DNA from: Parasponia andersonii
Lineage: Eukaryota > Streptophyta > Magnoliopsida > Rosales > Cannabaceae
Direction: 5' to 3'
Length of the DNA: 64,000 nucleotides
Assembly: GCA_002914805.1 (NCBI GenBank)
Contig: JXTB01000050.1
Coordinates: 909,188 to 973,187 of the forward strand
The stretch's first letter is position 1, and the number at the start of each line of letters is the position of its first letter. Both the position numbers and the translations under genes were made by a program. The notes beneath the pieces were generated by a model. The model saw only the letters and a program-made list of their open reading frames with translations. It searched no databases and had not been told where the DNA came from. Shown piece after piece: positions 34,894-48,411 of the stretch.

Positions 34894-36077
34894 AGAAAAT
34901 AATTCTTGCAGGATAAGGTATGAAGGTATGGTGATGCAAGATCTGATTTTGCATTATCCTATGATTTACATGGTGACAATTAAAAGTGGATTCACCATCA
35001 GAATGCACGTAACTTAACCAATTTGCTAACAAATGCATTATTTTGATTTATAGAAATTGATGAGATTGAATGTTACCTGTGTCCTCCTATGTTGTATTGT
35101 TGCATCTTAAGTTTCGATTTTCCTGAACTGCGTATTAAAATGTTTCTTTAGTCCAGTTTTTTCAAATATACGGCAAGCCCTTTGAGCATTATGCTCATTT
35201 AAAAAGAGTATATTCAAATGTGTCTAGATAGTTGTTGTTTTGCTTGATTATTATAAGTATTTATGTAATAATATTGTCATCAGTTGCAATCTGGACCATA
35301 AAAGATTGTTGGTATTGACAAAAGAAGTTCTAATGTACGATTATACTTGTATGCGTCCAATAAGCATGTCTAGTTGGTTCCATTGTTTGTTTATGGAATA
35401 ATTCGTTTCTTTTTTATTTATTAAACAGATTCTTATCGTACTAATAATTTCTTGGGATGGTTATACATCCAGAGACATGTTTGAAACTTATACCCGAAAT
35501 GTTTATTCTTTACTTTATTCAGCCTAAAACCTGAATTGACTCAAAGTTTTTTAGAGCTCATTGGGGTATATATTGAATTCAATGTGAATTTGATTTCTGT
35601 CAGTATATAGGAGGCTACCACTGCAGATGAGGACAAAGGAAGGAGGAACACTTCTTTCCTTCAGGAAGCAATACTTCTCAGGTACAGTGCAAATCACTTA
35701 AAATTCACTCAATTTTCCTAGTTTTTTGGACTTGAACAATGGAGCTATACAGCTTTACTTCACCCTCTGTCCCTCAAACTAGATGCAAATGGTGCAAAAT
35801 AACAAAACCATATACAAAATTTAGAACCATAAGTTGTGAATTAATTTCTAAAAGCTGGTACTTATGAAAAGCATCATAAACAACAGTTCCAATTCACTTG
35901 CAAAACTGGGTACGTACATTGAATTTATGCTACACAAAAATTTCACTCTGTCTTATTCATTCTTAAGAATCTGCACTGTCTTTGTTTATACATCATTCTC
36001 ACATAAACAAGAATACACCTTGTATCTTGTGGAGATGCACACATTTAAAGGAGGACAAAAGTGAGTGCAAAATATTT
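34894..36077. other. Convergent intergenic region between the PPR gene and CESA7
   Basis: The two genes point towards each other, so this holds both 3' UTRs. No further gene or clear repeat is seen. Confidence 0.6.
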
Positions 36078-39000
36078 TCAGCAATTGAGTCCACATTGCT
36101 TAACATCAGGCCCCTTGGTCTTCATTACAAATGGGTCAATCCGGACCCAAAGTAAGGAGAAGATAGAAGCCAAAAGCACTGACCATATCACAACAATTGT
36201 TGGTGTTCTGTTCTGCCGCCCCATCAGACCTTTAAGGAAGGGGTAGAGATGGACAATCACCCAGAATGCAAAGAAGAGCTTTCCAAAGAGAGGTCCCCAT
36301 GATTGGTATCCATTGTTTATGGCATCTGCAATGCCAGCAACAACTCCAACAATGTTGATGATTAAGAGAGTGGTTGGAGGAATTAGGAGTGTTGTCCATT
36401 TAAAGGCATACAACTCTCCAAACTCCTCGTCATCTGTTGCCTTTGATGTGACAGTAAAGTTGGTGTCAATTCCAGCCAAAATCTTCAGAAGACCTTGCAC
36501 AACAGCAAACAGGTGAGCTGACACACCACCAATGACCCAGAACTGCTCATTTCTCCACCACTCTTCAATGCTAACTCCACTCCATCTTAGCTCAAGAATG
36601 CCCGTTGCGAAGATTGATATAAACAGAGAAATGAAGAAGAGACTGGCAAAGGTGCTTATCTGTATCATGAACAAATCAAAAATAATTTTACCACCTGAAG
36701 GAAAAATGTACTGGTAAAGGAATAGTTTTCTCATATTTTGTTCAACCAGATACGCTCTAGAAAGTTTTAACTATTATGTCTAGGGAGTTGATAACAGTTC
36801 AAAATACTCTTGTCATCCTGTCATTTAGTTGGAACTTATGGAGAATTTGTTGGTTTTTTTTTTTTTCTTGCATTAGATTACTTTCTAGGTACCATAAAAT
36901 ATGTTCAATGAGAAAAGTTACTGAAGATAATTACTGGTGGCATGATGAATTTATCAGTGAGCAAGCAGATTGCAGGGAGGGTACAGTAGGCAAGAAGAGG
37001 CAGGGAAGTAAAAGGGTAGACAGTTGTGTTGACATAAGCAAATCGCTCAAGCCACTTGAGCTTTCCTTCCTTGTGGCCATACCAAAGGGGACAGTGGTGA
37101 CTGAAGAAGATTTCAATGGACCCTAGAGCCCACCGAAGCACCTGGTTGAGCCTATCTGAAAGATTGATGGGTGCTGTACCCTTGAATGCAGGTCTCTTTG
37201 GCATACAGTATATTGACCTCCAACCCCGGCAGTGCATCTTAAAGCCAGTCAGAATATCCTCTGTGATAGATCCGTAAATCCACCCTAGCTGCATAAGCAA
37301 GAAGCAAGTAAATTTTCAGTTCCATGTCTACTCGACCGTTTCCTCTGAACCTCATCATAAACACATTGTACATATATTTATGGTAATAGAATACTACAAA
37401 TAACTAGGTAAGAAGCTATGTAGACAAATGACAGTTTTACAATTGGTCTTACTTCAGAATAGTTCAAAAATACGAAATGCAATCTCAAACTTGATTAAGA
37501 GATGACACTAACTTGAAATACTCGATGATATCGAAAAATATTAAAGAATAATGGAAAAAACAATAAAGTTTACCTCTCGACCCCATTCTGTTTTGTCTTC
37601 ATAACCACAACTGATGACGTGAATTGCTTCCTTGAGTAGGGCTGCTGGACTCGAGGAAGGAGGGACACCGCCTTCGATCATCAAGGTTGAAGTCACAAAT
37701 ATTGCAGACTGCCCGAATTTCTTTTCGAAATTCATCTGGGACATCAGCATCTCCTTGTCATCTTCCACAGCTACTCAGAAAATGAACATAAATTTAGACA
37801 ACTTGAAAGGAATAGTACCATTAGAAAGTAAGAAAACTTTTTTTTCTTTTTTTCTTTTTTTTTAAACCAGGAAGTTAGTTATAGCATAAAGATCTCAACA
37901 GACCATGTAGGCTTGCTCCTTCTCCATTTGCCTCGTTCTTGACATGCTTGGGAAGCTTCTTGCGGCGGCCAAAGCAGGGGCAGCAGTCACAGCTCACCAT
38001 CTTCGGACGCTTTGGACCCTTTGGAGGATTGTAGCCATATAAGGCTTGCCTTCTGAAGACACATCCTGTACCGACATATACCGGACCTTGAACACCATCT
38101 AGGCCTCTCATGTTAATCTACGAAAGGAAAGAGGGAACGTAGACATTTCCGTTATAATTTACTGAAAATAGTAGCATTAAAGGCTTTTTGATGTTGAGCT
38201 TCTTGCAGTGACTTACATCAAAGAAGACTGAGTTCTTGTTGGCATATCGATCATTCTTATCAATACCATCAAATCTTTGAGGGAACTGGACATAGCAAAC
38301 ATTCTTTCCCACCTGAGGGTCCATCAAGAAACACATGGCCTCTCTCACAGCCTTGCTATTGTTCACATAATGATCACAATCCAAGTTCAGCATGAAAGGA
38401 GCATTGGTAAGCACTGCAGATACTCGAACCTGAAATTTACAAAAAGCTGTGATGTATATTTTGAATATTCTAGTGCTAACAACGCTGTTACTAGTAAACG
38501 CTAAAATACTCGCACTGATTTGCTCTGGATAGAATAAAGAGAACCATTCTATAAATGTATTTCTTACGAACTTCCATCGAGAAAACAACATTAAAGAATG
38601 CTCGAAAAGCTTACCAGGCAATTCATGGCACCGGCTTTCTTGTGATGTTGGAAACCAGGCCTTTTCTCACGAGAGACATAGACGAGACGAGGAAGTTCAT
38701 TTCCCTCAGTGTCAAGTCCTCCGCTGTGACCAAGAAAAACCTGAATCATACCAGGGTGATCCTTGGTGTTATTACCAGGCCATGGTGTTCCATCTTGCAT
38801 GATCCAACCTTCTGGAGGAACCTTTGAAGCTTTGGCCACAAGAGCATTTACCCTCACCTTGAATTCCTCGTACTCTCTCTGTCATAAACCAGCAAATAAA
38901 CAATGACTTATTAGCTATAAAAAAAAATTCTAAAAAAAAAAGGTGGTGAAGTATCACCATACATCTATTCGCAGTAAAACAGAATTGTCACATTAGAAAA

Positions 39001-40559
39001 AGTGAGAGCAACTGGATTCACTACTAATTGACAACTCTAATTCATGTGTAGCATTCTTCTTCGTGTTTAGTTAATTAATTGGGTTTGAGACAAACCTTCA
39101 TAGCACGTCTCTCCTTGACAAAAGTAGGCTGAACTTTGTCCTTGAGGTAATCAATCTTCTCACAGAAGTACATCTCAGGGGCTCTTGGCTCTATGGAAAA
39201 TTTCTTGCAGAAAGGAACCCATTTCCGAGCAAACTCTGCGGTTTCAGATAAGGCTTCGAATGTGAGCATGGAAGCTCCATCATCAGAAATGTAGCATGAG
39301 ATATTGTCAACTGGGTAGTCCATTGCCAAGATTGAAAGCACTGTGTTGGCTGTAACAAGAGGAGGCTCCTTCATTGGGTCCACTGTACTTACAAACACAT
39401 CAACTGGAGCAAGCATGTTTGGCTCTCCCTCCCTCTCAAACCTACATAAATAACCGGTTAATTACACATGATTACACATACATGTAGGACTATATTTCAC
39501 AATCAGAATTCCCCCAACTTGTTTTGCTGAACTCAAGATTGAAATCGGGTCTACTCACTGAATCCTATAATCTGTAAGAGGCAGGAAATTCAAGCATATT
39601 ACTAAATGTAGGTCTCCCCCCCCCCCCCAAAACATATGGAAGTAAACTATGAGCCTGACAATTCGATTTAGCCCCCATGGATAAGTGAAAATAGATAGGT
39701 TTAAACTAAAAGATTTAAGCCTATTAAGTTGTTTGATCGAAAGTTTATGTCAACTAATTGAGTTAATTAGTAAAGCCACTTGGCGTTGGATCTTAGGAAC
39801 TTAATAAAAAAGAATGTTCAACAAATGAAACTTCTTTGTCAAAAATCTATACTTCTTAACTCTCTTTTTTTCCCCCTAATTTAGGGTACTAAATTTATAC
39901 GTACCTGATTGAGAGACGATCAAGATAGGTCTCACGATCAATAGGGAACCATTTGGGGAACTGATCAAGAATCCATGAAAGGGCAAACCATATTTCACAT
40001 ACCACCGAAGTCAACCAGAGACCAATGGATTCATGAACAGGGTTCAGAAGTCTATATCGAAGGAACAGGGCCAAGATGAACAGCCGAGCCACAATCACCA
40101 TTCGATATGGATTGATCCTGTTTGATGGGAGTGGTACTTTTCTTGATAGTGGCTGCCTTGCCTCATCTATCCTGCATGAGTTCAAACAATTTGTACACCA
40201 AATCTATAACATTAGTTTAGGAAATCATTTCACTAATTTGCTTTATATACATACATATACATGATACACATGTTACATACATGGCCATGTCCGGATCATT
40301 AGAGTCATCATGAGGGTCAGGACCAAGATTTCCTTGCTGCATTTTCCAATCATCCATTCTGTCCTTCCATCCTCCCTCTTTCTTTTCATCCCATCTAGCA
40401 CTCCCTGCATTTACAAAAACATCCTACTAAATTGAATTGATTCAAAACATGTCAATATTGGCATACAAGTCTTATCTTTAATTTTTGTGATGACATGTTC
40501 TCTAACAGCCTAAGCTTTTGATCCTAGACAGTCCATCAATCTTTTTAAGATTTAGTTGG

Positions 40560-40593
<34 letters not shown>

Positions 40594-42040
40594 ATAAGGG
40601 TAGTACAAAATATTTATACCTGGTTCAGAAACTGGATAGGGGTGAACTCGCTTATGCAGAGAAGAAGACAACATTTGCTGATCGTGACCATGGGATGCCA
40701 ATGGAAATTCTCCACTGACCTATATACATACGTTTATTATATATAAATCAGAAAGAACAGTTCAATTGATTATATTAATGAATGTGCATATCAATATATA
40801 TTTATACGTGTATATGTGACATCAACTATATGTACTTGTCTGCTTCTAACACCAGCAATAACAGGTGGAAATTGGCCATTGGTGTCCTCATCATCATGAC
40901 CTCTTCCATAGCTCATCTTGCCATGAAGCATGGCGTCCACAACATGCTCTTGCCTTTTCTTCTCATCTTCAATGTTGAACTCATGTTCGATATCATCAAT
41001 GTCTTCCTCGTCCTCATCTCCCTCCACTCTAGGACTCCCTAATTCAACAATAACATCACCACAAAACAATATTATATCCAACAAAAACCATTATCACCAT
41101 TATAAATCTAACCTTTTATTTTCTTTTTTTCTCACCAAAATTAATCTATATTTTATAGACTATACATGTGTGTATATACATCAATACGTATAGTACATAC
41201 ACTTTTGAGACACTTGCAAATTTTGGTTTTCTTCATTTTGTGTTTTTACACAAATAACATGTTTATGTATATATTTGCTAATAAACCACCATGTTTATAT
41301 GCATATATGTGTGTATGATGTACATGCATATATATAGGTATAGTACCTTTGAGACGTTTGTATCTGGTTTTGCACTGAGGGCAATTCTGGGAGCCTTCTC
41401 TTCTCTCGTACTCATAGCAAGGACGGCAGGCAGGAAAACCACATTCATTACAGGCAACAAACAACTCTCCATCCACAGTTAGTCCCACTTGGTCTCCACA
41501 TATCTCACACACTTGACCATCCAAGTTCCTCAACGTCTTCGGCTGCACCCATTTATATATATATATATATAGCACACCAATCAATTAAAATCTATTACTA
41601 AACTCAAAAGGATAGTAGTAAATATCATTTCTAGCTAGCATACTATTAATGATCACACTCACGTAATATATAGTTCATGATTTCTTGTGTGTACGCGTGT
41701 GTATATATATATATATATATATCAAGTACAGTTCTACATATTCAATTTCAGCTCTAGTTAACAAAAATATTTGAATACTATAAATATCATCCCTATTGGT
41801 ATTAATTGTCACGTAATATAATATAGTATAATTATATAGTTGCAACTATATAGCTATATTGTTTTATGTGTATTGAGAAACATTTACTAGTCATCAATAG
41901 AAGTTTTCATTCCTTATAATTTGCATAGAATGAATGTTATAAATTTAATTGAAGTAATAATGTACCTCTTCATGGCCGTGGATGACGACCAGTTCATTTC
42001 GGTTGTGAGATCCGGCAACGAGTCCGGCACTGGCTTCCAT
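36078..42040 (-). CDS. CESA7: Cellulose synthase catalytic subunit, CESA7/IRX3 type (13 exons, 1044 aa)
   Basis: Exons, 5' to 3': 42040-41966, 41542-41347, 41038-40836, 40719-40620, 40404-40281, 40171-39905, 39441-39096, 38878-38615, 38429-38217, 38117-37904, 37770-37574, 37288-36935, 36659-36078. All are GT-AG and phase-consistent. It starts [20 protein letters not shown], the CESA7-like N-terminus. The zinc finger has CxxC pairs at 37/40, 56/59, 64/67 and 79/82. Two membrane helices come in exon 6. The glycosyltransferase 2 core has DD at 375-376, DCD at 542-544, TED at 742-744 and QVLRW at 782-786. The remaining membrane helices follow, and it ends CGLNC. CESA4, 7 and 8 together make secondary-wall cellulose at the plasma membrane, using UDP-glucose. 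AMNCL at about 521-525, where AMNAL is usual, is a conservative oddity. The class call rests on the N-terminus and class-specific region. Confidence 0.96.
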
Positions 42041-42203
42041 GGTGAGATGAGGAGTTGTGGTACACTGGGAGAGAGAGAAAGGAATGAGGTGTGGAGTGTG
42101 AGAGAGAAAGATAGAGGGGGTATCTTAAGAATGGAAGAAAAGGGAATTATGGGATTTTTTTGGTGTGAAGCTCTCTCACCTAATGAGCCCACGTAATTAG
42201 GGG

Positions 42204-42243
<40 letters not shown>

Positions 42244-43379
42244 GAGGATGGTAGTGTTGTTGTTGTTGGTTGCAGGGTCGCCATTGCCATGAAGTTAAGC
42301 TTCAGCTATTTTCTTTCAACTACCATATAGTATTCCTCATGTGCATATGCTTTCCTTCTTCATTAGCTTATCTCTTGGTAGCTTTTCACAACGACCACCT
42401 AGTTTTCATGTCTTATTCTTTACATTTTTTTTTCTTTTCATTTAATAATGTTTCGTTTCTGTATTAATCTAGCGATATATTACACTTTATCGAACTTTTG
42501 TTACATGCAAAAAAAAAAAAAAAAACCACACTGATGGGTATTTAATTTCCCAGTTCCCACTGATATAGTTGTCTTTACGCGGTTGTTACTCGTTATAATA
42601 TTTAATATTTTTTTATGTCTTCATATTAATGATTTTAATACATTTTCTCGAAAAAGAAAAAAATACGTCTAAATATTGATAAGAATACATGAAATAACGT
42701 AAACTTCGGAAAACCCGTTAGGACGTGCACCTTCTAGTTGCCATGATTGCTTAAGGATTGGTTGACAATGAGAAAATTCTTTTACAATTTGTTACATTGC
42801 TATATCTCTATGCGGTATGGCAAAAAAAAAATTTCCTTTTTCTTTTAGTAGGGTATGACGAAATTATTTCTAATCGGGAAAACAAAAAAACAAAAAAAAA
42901 AACACAAAACAAAACAAAACTACTCACGTATTTTAATGAAATACCAGTTTCGACTTGTAAAAATAGTAAAGTTATCCTTGTATTAACTTTTATTTTTTTA
43001 TATATATGAAAATTGCAGAAGTGTCATTGGTGAAATAGTCTAATTATCAATAAAATTACAAAGGTAACTCTCCTTTCCATTCCCTCGTTACATCTCAATT
43101 CTATTATGCTTTACAATATTATTAAAATGTCAAGCCTGCTGTAAGACACGAGGGTAGATAATAGAGTAGTCCTAATATTGCTCGAATATTAAATACAATT
43201 TATTTCTAAAAGGTTCTAGAAATTAAAAGAAAAATGTTTTATTACAAGATTAAAAAAGTAGTACGACTATTTGAATATAGGGGAATTATATATTTTGACC
43301 ATCATTTAAAATATGATGAAAAAATGGATAAATTATAAATCAATTACAAAATTATAATTTTTATTTAATGACAATTTTG
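42041..43379 (-). promoter_or_regulatory. 5' UTR and upstream region of CESA7
   Basis: The leader lies left of a (GA)n block at 42206-42241, which reads as (CT)n in the sense of the gene, about 165-200 bp before the ATG. Such tracts are common near plant transcription starts. I did not find a clear secondary-wall MYB element by eye. No other gene lies here. Confidence 0.45.
42206..42241. repeat. (GA)18 microsatellite upstream of CESA7
   Basis: Uninterrupted GA dinucleotides following a short G run. Confidence 0.95.
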
Positions 43380-43690
43380 GGATTCTAAAATTATCTTCAA
43401 TTCAACCACAGTCGAAAATTTTCGACCAAATCAAAAAAGATAAAACTGATGGAGACGACACTGAAAAGGCAGTCGACTATGTTCGATCGAGGTCAAAATT
43501 TTTTGACCAGTGACTCAATCCCAGTCGAAATTTTTTTTAATGATATCAAAATTTTCTGACCGCTAGTCAAAAATCAGTTAGAATGGCCGAAAGATTTGAC
43601 AAAACAAGTTTGATTGTAGTCGAAATTTTTTGACACTAATCGAGCGTAGGCACCATTGGGATCAAGATCGGGATCGACAGCGATAGCAGG
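43380..43690. repeat. Cluster of short direct and inverted 'gtcgaaaattttcgac'-type repeats
   Basis: A perfect 16-bp palindrome sits at about 43412. Variants of TCGAAATTTTTTGAC and TCAAAATTTTTTGACC recur on both strands at about 43493, 43519, 43547 and 43619. Such motif clusters occur in the subterminal regions of CACTA-type DNA transposons. No terminal inverted repeat was identified, so the class is a guess. Confidence 0.4.
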
Positions 43691-46600
43691 GTACCATAAG
43701 AGGCAGTAGTGATAGAAGCAGTTTGGTATTTTATTGGATAAGAATGTATTTTAGAGTGAGTTAGAGAATAGAGTATTCGTAATTTTACATGTGAGTCCCT
43801 TTTTTCCATCACGAGGGCCTAGGAGAATTCTATGTATAAATTTCCCAAGATATTATTGTTATTTTGTGATATAATTTTGACCATTTCTGATACAAAAGAT
43901 AATTTTGATCCAATTCTGTGAATTTATAATTGAAAAACAATAAAATTGAAATTAGTATTTTGCAAAAAAGACTTTTTGAGCAAATGCTTAATAACTTTAT
44001 CTTATGCTTAATAACTTTATCTTCTTACATTTAATATATCTAAAAAGATTTCTATATATTAATGAATATAAAAAAAATATTTTCTCAAATTTGAGAAATC
44101 AAATATTCTTACACGAATGTTATTTAAAAAATGAAAATCTCCCTTTTTAGTTTATACTATGTCTTTACATTATTAAAAGACAATTATTCATATTAATGTG
44201 AAAAAATTATAATAAATTAATTCTTCATATTAATTTTGAATACTCCTTTTTTTAAGAAAAATTTATCTTTTAAAATACCTAAAATCTCAAATCATATTGA
44301 GCTACCATGCCTATAGGGTATGTTTGGATATGAATATACCTTATTACAGGATGAAAAGGCCATAGATCTAATAAGAAGATCTAAGAAGAAAATAGATAAT
44401 CAGAATTAGTTATATACTGATGTAAAAATTACTAAGAATATATATATCAGGGCCTTTGAATGACTCAATATTTATAGAGTTCTTTGAATATATATAGATG
44501 TACGAAAATATAAATTGGATAATTATTTAGATGAAGAAATATTGCTCTTTACATGCTGACCAAAACTTGATCATACATATTGTATGAGCTTGATTATATA
44601 TAACCATGACGTACGGAATTTTAGTGATTAAACTAAAGACACGCATTCATGTAATTCATTAATAGTTTTTGATTATCAAGTGGAATGGAGATTAAAAAAA
44701 AAAAAATAGTCACATTTATATGTGAAGTGATGTTGAAAATTTATGTAAAACTTTATGAAATATGAGATATGATGGTGTGAGGGTGGCTTTGAATCTCCTT
44801 CAAAAATCAAAACTAACACAAGATAACATAAGAAAAAGTAGCAGTACAAATAGTGAAGAAATAAATTAGTGCCAATCGGGCAAAAATATATGCATCCATA
44901 TAATTAGTTGACATCCTTCGGATTCTCATTCAAAAAATCTGATTTCAAGTTTTAAAACTTTGTCCCAAAATTCATTTACAAATAAAAGATACTTATCATT
45001 GAACACATCTCAATATTTGCTAGTAATAATGAAGCAATTGAGACTGCTTCAATTAGAGTCTGAATGGAAAAATTTTAAAAACTTCTTATTAATGAATTTG
45101 AAACTTGATAACAAATTCAAATAATATTACAATATTAGACAACATACAATTGATTCATACCTGATGGCAAGTTTTTCTTAGACATCATAATTTCAAATGT
45201 ACCAAAAATACATGCTCAAAATATGACTGTATTATCACAATTTGTGTAGGTTATATATGATTGTTTTATATAACAAAAAAAAAAATTACACTTTGTCACT
45301 AAAATATTAGCTTTAATTTACTTAAACATGTGTCATCCATTATATTAAACAACATTTTAAAAAGTCAATATCAACTTAAGGATAAGTCATTTCAATATTG
45401 TATTCTCTTATATTCAATGCATCTTTTATTTCTATTAATAAAGTTGAATATATATCTTCTCTCAAAATTACAATAAACTTCTTAAATCAATTGATAAATC
45501 AAATATTTTTAAATATATAATAAACTACTTACATTAAAAAAAACATTTCATTGATAAATCAAATGTTCTACTAATATAATTTTAAAAAATTGATCTTGTT
45601 TTTTTAACTTTATTTGATTCTTTACATATTAAGAACTTATTCTATATAATTATTCACACTAATAAGAAAAACTTATAAAAATAAATAAAGTTGTCATATA
45701 AATTTTGAATATTAAAATATTTTCTTTTAAAATACATATGAAAATTATGACTAAGACCTCAAATCATGTTGAGTTGTTTATGTTTTATATATATTTGCTC
45801 CAACAATTTTCGATAAGTCAAATTTTACTTAGGATTTTTTTCATTCAAATTGAATTAGGTTAAAACTATGCTTCTGAATATGTAATTCGAATGATCTAAT
45901 TGAATTTTAATGATATCAATATAAACATACATATGAATAAAACTCTTCTCACCTAAAAATAGCAAGTTGGGACATGAAAGATAATGCTATTTGAAATTTG
46001 CACATTTAGTTAAACCAATTTGATATGAAATTGATTTGAATTGACTAGATTCATTGATTTATTATCAATATACATCATTAAATGGTAAATACCTATTTAG
46101 TAAAAAAAAAAAATTTTACCAAATTTCTTGCAAATAAAATGAAAAACATAAAACTAATGAGCTATAACTTGTCTTAATAGGGTAAAACTTAATACGTGAG
46201 TTTTCAATAGATGTTTTTATTTTTGCTATCCATATGTACATTTGACTATATAGCAAATGACTTATAAACGCAAATCACTTACAATAGCATGTTAGTTCCA
46301 CTTATATTTATTTTTATTCTAATTCTTGTAAGGAAATAAATTTACTTCCATTTCGATACCAACTCAAAAAGATAATGAGAATTTAAAATCATTTTTTAAT
46401 ATAATTGTTGAATAAAAAAGAAGATTCTATTTTTGTTTATGTTTAATCAATGTTATTTCTTCTCTTTTTTTTGTTTTTTTTTTTGTATATTTTTAATTGT
46501 TAATTTATATCGAAACTTAATGTAATTTAACAAGTATAAAATATCTTTTTGGACTTGGTTACCGTTTTTCTTTTTTCACTATGATGAAACTATAATGTCT

Positions 46601-48411
46601 TTCTTGTAAATTATATTGTATATAATGCGTCCAGAATGGATTGCCCATCATATGATGTGATTTTGTTTTTTTTTTTTTTAATTTTAAATTTTAGTTACCT
46701 CTCCTGAAAAATAATTAATTACTAAAGTATTTTTGGCGTTATATTCTCTTATTATATATATTTTTTTAGTGATAGTTAGCTTTGATTATGAATTGAACTG
46801 TACTTTAGAATTAAGTTATCTAACATGGAATTAAATGAAAATGGAGAATATTTCGAGAATTGGAATATAGGAATTCAAATTTAACAGATAACAAACAAGT
46901 TGCCCACTAGAATAATCTTCTATATTTGGATAATATTAAATACAATAGGTTTTTTTGGTATACCCAAACTTAATTTATAAAAAAAAAAATGTGTTTTGAC
47001 GCATTGAAACAGGTGACACATGGTTCAACTTAAAACCAACATGTAAAATAAGAACTTCTAGTGCACCTTTCCCAATTCAATTTACGGTTATATAAAGTTT
47101 CTGGAAAAATTAGGAAATTGTCTCTTGTTCAGAAACTTTTCAAAAGAAATGCCCTGGCCATTTTCAGTTTTAAGATAAAATGCCATGGTTTTTCTTTTCT
47201 TGGACAATTTTTTTTAAGGTCACATTTTTGTTATTTCAAATCAAAATTTGAACTTGGGTTTGAAACTGAATGCAGGATAGACTGCTCAAAAAAGGAAAAC
47301 TAGAATTAGTCAGTACGCTGGCTCTTTGAGACTTTTTTAAGCAGCAGAAAGGGATGGCACATACACTTTCAAGATAATTTAGCCGTTGAATTTTGGACAC
47401 GGTGCCTCACCTAAACGGTGACGTATTAAACCTTGTCACAATTTGTCTAAACAAGAGAAAATAATTAGAAGAAACCGCAAAGGGACAAGTACAATCAGAT
47501 ATGCCTCAGAAGTTCCCATCTGATGGTCTACAGCCTGCCAAACCAAATTGCTTAAAATAGCACAAACCCATTGTTTACAGAAAAGTCGATTCGTTAAACA
47601 GTTTCCATAAACGGAAGAAGAATATAATCAAAACCCATGCTTGAGTTGCAAGAACTTAGAAGTTAAGCCAAGTTGATATCATTAGGTAAGTGAGTTGAAG
47701 ACTCTCTATCTAAGACAAAAATAGCCGCCTTCTGGTTGTGACAGTGGATACATAAACAAGCACGTATTATGTGTATATATATTAATATAAAGCACATATT
47801 ATGTTCATATATTTATATATATGTCTCAACCTCCTTAGTCCTTTCTTACAACCAAGCACCGGCAACCAGTAACAAGCACATGTAAAGGGGTTAGTGAGTA
47901 CATCAGCAATGACTTTCTGCCAAATCAGGTTATCCCATTCAATCTGCAGGGAAAAAAATGGGAAATTCAGTCATTATGATCGAGATCAATCATTCTGCCG
48001 TGGATTAGACTCCAAAGAGAAATAAAAAAGGTTAACCCTCAAAACCACCTAATCATTGAGAAAAAGATATGAAAAATCATAAGCACTTAAATTGATTGAT
48101 TATTTGAGAGTTAAGAATGTTCTCAAAACTATGATCTTATTATAACTCTGGATGTCCTAGTTAATCGAGAATGGTCGCAACATATTTTGCTTCAAAATAA
48201 GCTGTAACATTTGTTACAATTAGGCCTTAAATCCATTATAGAATTTGAATAGAAAAGACAGTTTCCATCAAAATTTAGGAATATAATCTCAACCAGGTAT
48301 TACACTAATGCTATNGTTGAATAACACAAATGAACAATCACTACTTGTTGAATAACACAAATGAACAATCACTATCTCCACTATCTGTGAAACCTGAGGA
48401 ATTTTAGTCCA
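43691..48411. other. AT-rich spacer between CESA7 and IF3, no gene seen
   Basis: Stops are dense in all six frames and poly-A/T tracts are common. The 80-residue frame at 47061-47303 resembles nothing recognised. The last few hundred bases should contain the IF3 3' UTR. A single N at 48315 adjoins a local ~27-bp duplication (GTTGAATAACACAAATGAAC at 48316 and about 48346). Confidence 0.5.

Noticed and set aside
47061-47303. 80-residue plus-strand frame in the CESA7-IF3 spacer
   Set aside because: Composition follows the AT-rich background, and no family resemblance or splice context is visible.
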